A stretch of DNA of 64,000 nt. It comes from Ruminococcus sp. GTDB lineage: Bacteria > Bacillota > Clostridia > Oscillospirales > Ruminococcaceae. The notes beneath the pieces are model-generated. The model was not told the origin of the DNA, did not search any database, and was given only the letters and a program-made list of their open reading frames with translations. Below, one piece after another: positions 62,507 through 64,000 of the stretch. Each line of letters opens with the position of its first letter. The first letter of the stretch is position 1. The stretch is from NCBI GenBank assembly GCA_015066935.1, contig SVNK01000003.1, positions 206,910 through 270,909 on the forward strand, read 5' to 3'. The translations under genes were made by a program, and so were the position numbers.

Positions 62507-63619
62507 ATGAAGCGCCTGTGCTATATGCCTGAATTGCAGCTTGATTTGATAAGCGAATTCTGGAAAGGACAAATGTTAGTCAACCTGTCACATGGTGTAT
62601 ATGATATTCTGAGACAGGAACTTGTTCCGGTTCGTGGCAAGTTCAAATTTGATTATGTGATAAACATACGCTACCGTCCTCGCTTCAAACTCGATGATGC
62701 GCCTAATTTTAAGCATTATATCGAAACGAGCGTAGGTTACGACCAGTTGGAGTGCTTGTTAAGGGTACTTGGTTACTGTATCAGTAGTCTTACCAAAGGA
62801 CGCAAGGCGTTCGTGTTCTACGGCATAGGACGTACAGGTAAGAGTACAATCCTGAATGTTCTCGAAGCTGCAATCGGAAGCAATCTTGTATCCCATGAAC
62901 CATTTCATACTATGAGTGGTGAGAGAGCTAAGGCTCATTATGAAGGTAAACGCTGTAATATCAGCCGTGAGACAAGTACAAGACCGAATCGCAACGAGGA
63001 GAGTTTCAAAAGTCTTGTTTCATGTGAGTTTACAACAGGCTCAGAGAAATACGAGAAACAGCGTGATTTCGTTGCTACACTCAGTTTTGTGTTTGCAGGG
63101 AATTCCGATGTGGAATTCACCTTTATGGATGACGCTATACTCGACCGCTTAGTATACCTTATTTTCAATAAGACAATACCTGAGGATGAAATCGACCTTG
63201 ATTTAGAGGAGAAGCTTCTTGCGGAGAAGGACGTTATCTTTTCACTTGCTCTTGATAGCCTGAAAAGACTTATCATGGACAAGTACGACTTCAAGATGTC
63301 ACCTATCGCTCAGGAACACATCAAGCACCGCAGATACCTTATCCATAGTGCAGAGAGTTTTCTTGATGAAAAGTGTAAGCTTTCAGAGAATGGAAGGGTA
63401 TCAAAGGTTGTACTCTATGCGGCATATACAGTCTTCTGTAAAGCTAATGCATTGAAACCAGAGAGCAGAAACAGATTTTACGACAAGGTCAGAAACTACG
63501 ATGCGTCTATTACAGATGGCAGAGTTCCTGACAGCACTGGAAACAGTGTACAGGGATTCTGCGGAATCTCCTTCATAAGCGGAGAGTGTCAGGCGACTGA
63601 CGATGAATCCGATGAGTGA
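62507..63619 (+). pseudogene. 5'-truncated phage/plasmid primase-helicase (P4/D5 family)
   Basis: 370 residues remain. It has an SF3 helicase core with FYGIGRTGKSTILNVL (Walker A), CNISRETSTRPNRNEESFKSLVSCEFTTGSEKY-like middle blocks and FAGNSDVEFTFMDDAILDRLVYL. The usual N-terminal primase domain is absent; upstream the frame meets a stop at 62453 and then the 180-bp element. It starts at ATG 62507 without a ribosome site. It is a replication-module remnant of a prophage or integrative plasmid. Confidence 0.8.
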
Positions 63620-63771
63620 AAACACAGTCTATATCTCGGGGCGATAAGCCCCGGGGTGTAGGTATTCATTCGACTGCACCATGAGGTGTGGGAGCAAGTG
63701 TATTATGTGGGAATGAATGGTACAAGATTAGCAGCCGTTCCCACAACCATAAGCGAAAGGAGACCATCACA
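63620..63771. other. Short intergenic region, possible transfer-origin-like repeats
   Basis: It holds a cggggc/gccccg hairpin (63637-63654) and an inverted repeat gtgggaatg / cgttcccac (63708-63716 and 63737-63745) just before a mobilization-like gene. An oriT would be expected in such a place, but no nick site is recognised. Confidence 0.35.
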
Positions 63772-63897
63772 ATGGCTACTAATAATAAAATGAACGCAGA
63801 ACTTAAAATCCGCTGCTTCCTTGAAGAAAAGGAACTCTTGAAAAAAAGTGCCGATGAAGTCGGTCTCAGCATGAGTGGTCCAATGTCAATAAAGTAG
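63772..63897 (+). pseudogene. MobC/ribbon-helix-helix-like mobilization gene, cut off by an IS
   Basis: ATG after AAAGGAG; MATNNKMNAELKIRCFLEEK then LLKKSADEVGLSMSG resembles the N-terminus of plasmid mobilization accessory proteins with a ribbon-helix-helix fold. After about 41 codons it runs into the edge of an IS3-type element and a stop codon. Confidence 0.6.
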
Positions 63898-64000
63898 ACA
63901 GAAAAAAGTTGAGAACTAAGTGACAAACTCTTCAGCAGCAATGGGCGGAAGCCCATTATTATGAGAGTGTGGACGCATAGAATTATAGAAGCCGTGGATA
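63885..64000 (-). mobile_element. IS3-family insertion sequence, one end (continues beyond window)
   Basis: The end region tgtcaataaagtagaca lies between the cut mobilization gene and the transposase stop codon. The remainder lies past the window edge, so the exact boundary is not fixed. Confidence 0.65.
63916..64000 (-). CDS. IS3-family transposase (OrfB), C-terminal end, partial
   Basis: Read on the minus strand: GFYNSMRPHSHNNGLPPIAAEEFVT then stop. FYNxxRPHSxxxxxPP is the classic C-terminus of the IS3/IS150 OrfB integrase domain. The rest lies outside the window. Confidence 0.82.
   Translation of the reverse strand, partial: IHGFYNSMRPHSHNNGLPPIAAEEFVT

Overview
The window looks like a chromosomal stretch of an anaerobic, plant-fibre-degrading Ruminococcus-type Firmicute. 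Three secreted proteins carry C-terminal type I dockerins: a GH9 cellulase end, an InlB-repeat protein and a GH26 mannanase. There is an electron-bifurcating [FeFe]-hydrogenase operon (HydCBA type), and gene orders typical of Clostridia occur throughout: rplS-lepB-rbgA-rnhB-yraN, tig-clpP-clpX, addB-addA and spoIIGA-sigE. Genus is inferred from these families; species cannot be fixed from sequence alone. I saw no tRNA, rRNA or CRISPR array.

Layout. 0-2.6 kb: dockerin proteins and a DUF4250 gene. 3-7.2 kb: hydrogenase operon. 7.3-12.4 kb: SIMPL protein, guanine-deaminase-like enzyme, tyrA, RluA synthase, double-GH25 lysozyme. 12.5-21 kb: addBA and an HtrA protease. 21-25 kb: LtaS-like sulfatase with an FlK-like thioesterase, and an SDR reductase. 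25-28.2 kb: UPF0291, cdd and a radical-SAM pair. 28.2-37.2 kb: housekeeping blocks (rplS to yraN, thrC, tig, clpP, clpX). 37.2-42.5 kb: patatin, GH5, a small Zn-protein/XRE pair, GH26. 43-47.4 kb: nth, a three-gene sortase operon, aquaporin. 47.5-57.4 kb: sigE/spoIIGA, small proteins with a BofA relative, pdp, fhs, tsaE-tsaB-rpiB. 57.5-64 kb: an accessory region with an HTH/desulfoferrodoxin-like regulator, a disrupted transposase fused to a beheaded glutamine amidotransferase, a HipA-like kinase, a beheaded primase-helicase, a truncated mobilization gene and an IS3-family end.

The most unusual signal is non-coding. A repeat of about 248 bp, six hairpins in a row, occurs six times (four full-length, two halves). 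It is built of two modules, and each module also occurs alone. Three copies (at 24914, 38304 and 42816) begin in exactly the same register on the -10 box of a good sigma-A promoter (TTGNNN, 17 bp, TATAAT), so the element would form the 5' leader of the gene downstream. A second, 180-bp inverted-repeat element starts at the predicted transcription start of tyrA. Stem changes between copies of the large repeat often keep pairing. This could be a MITE-like family that docks on -10 boxes and becomes a structured leader RNA, or a leader RNA that has become mobile.

Other points of interest: a self-contained sortase/substrate/membrane-protein operon with no LPXTG motif; a regulator fusing an HTH to a degenerate superoxide-reductase fold with an inverted repeat on its own promoter; a 0.7-kb Zn-protein/XRE locus bracketed by identical hairpins with a perfect 20-bp palindrome; and early sporulation genes.
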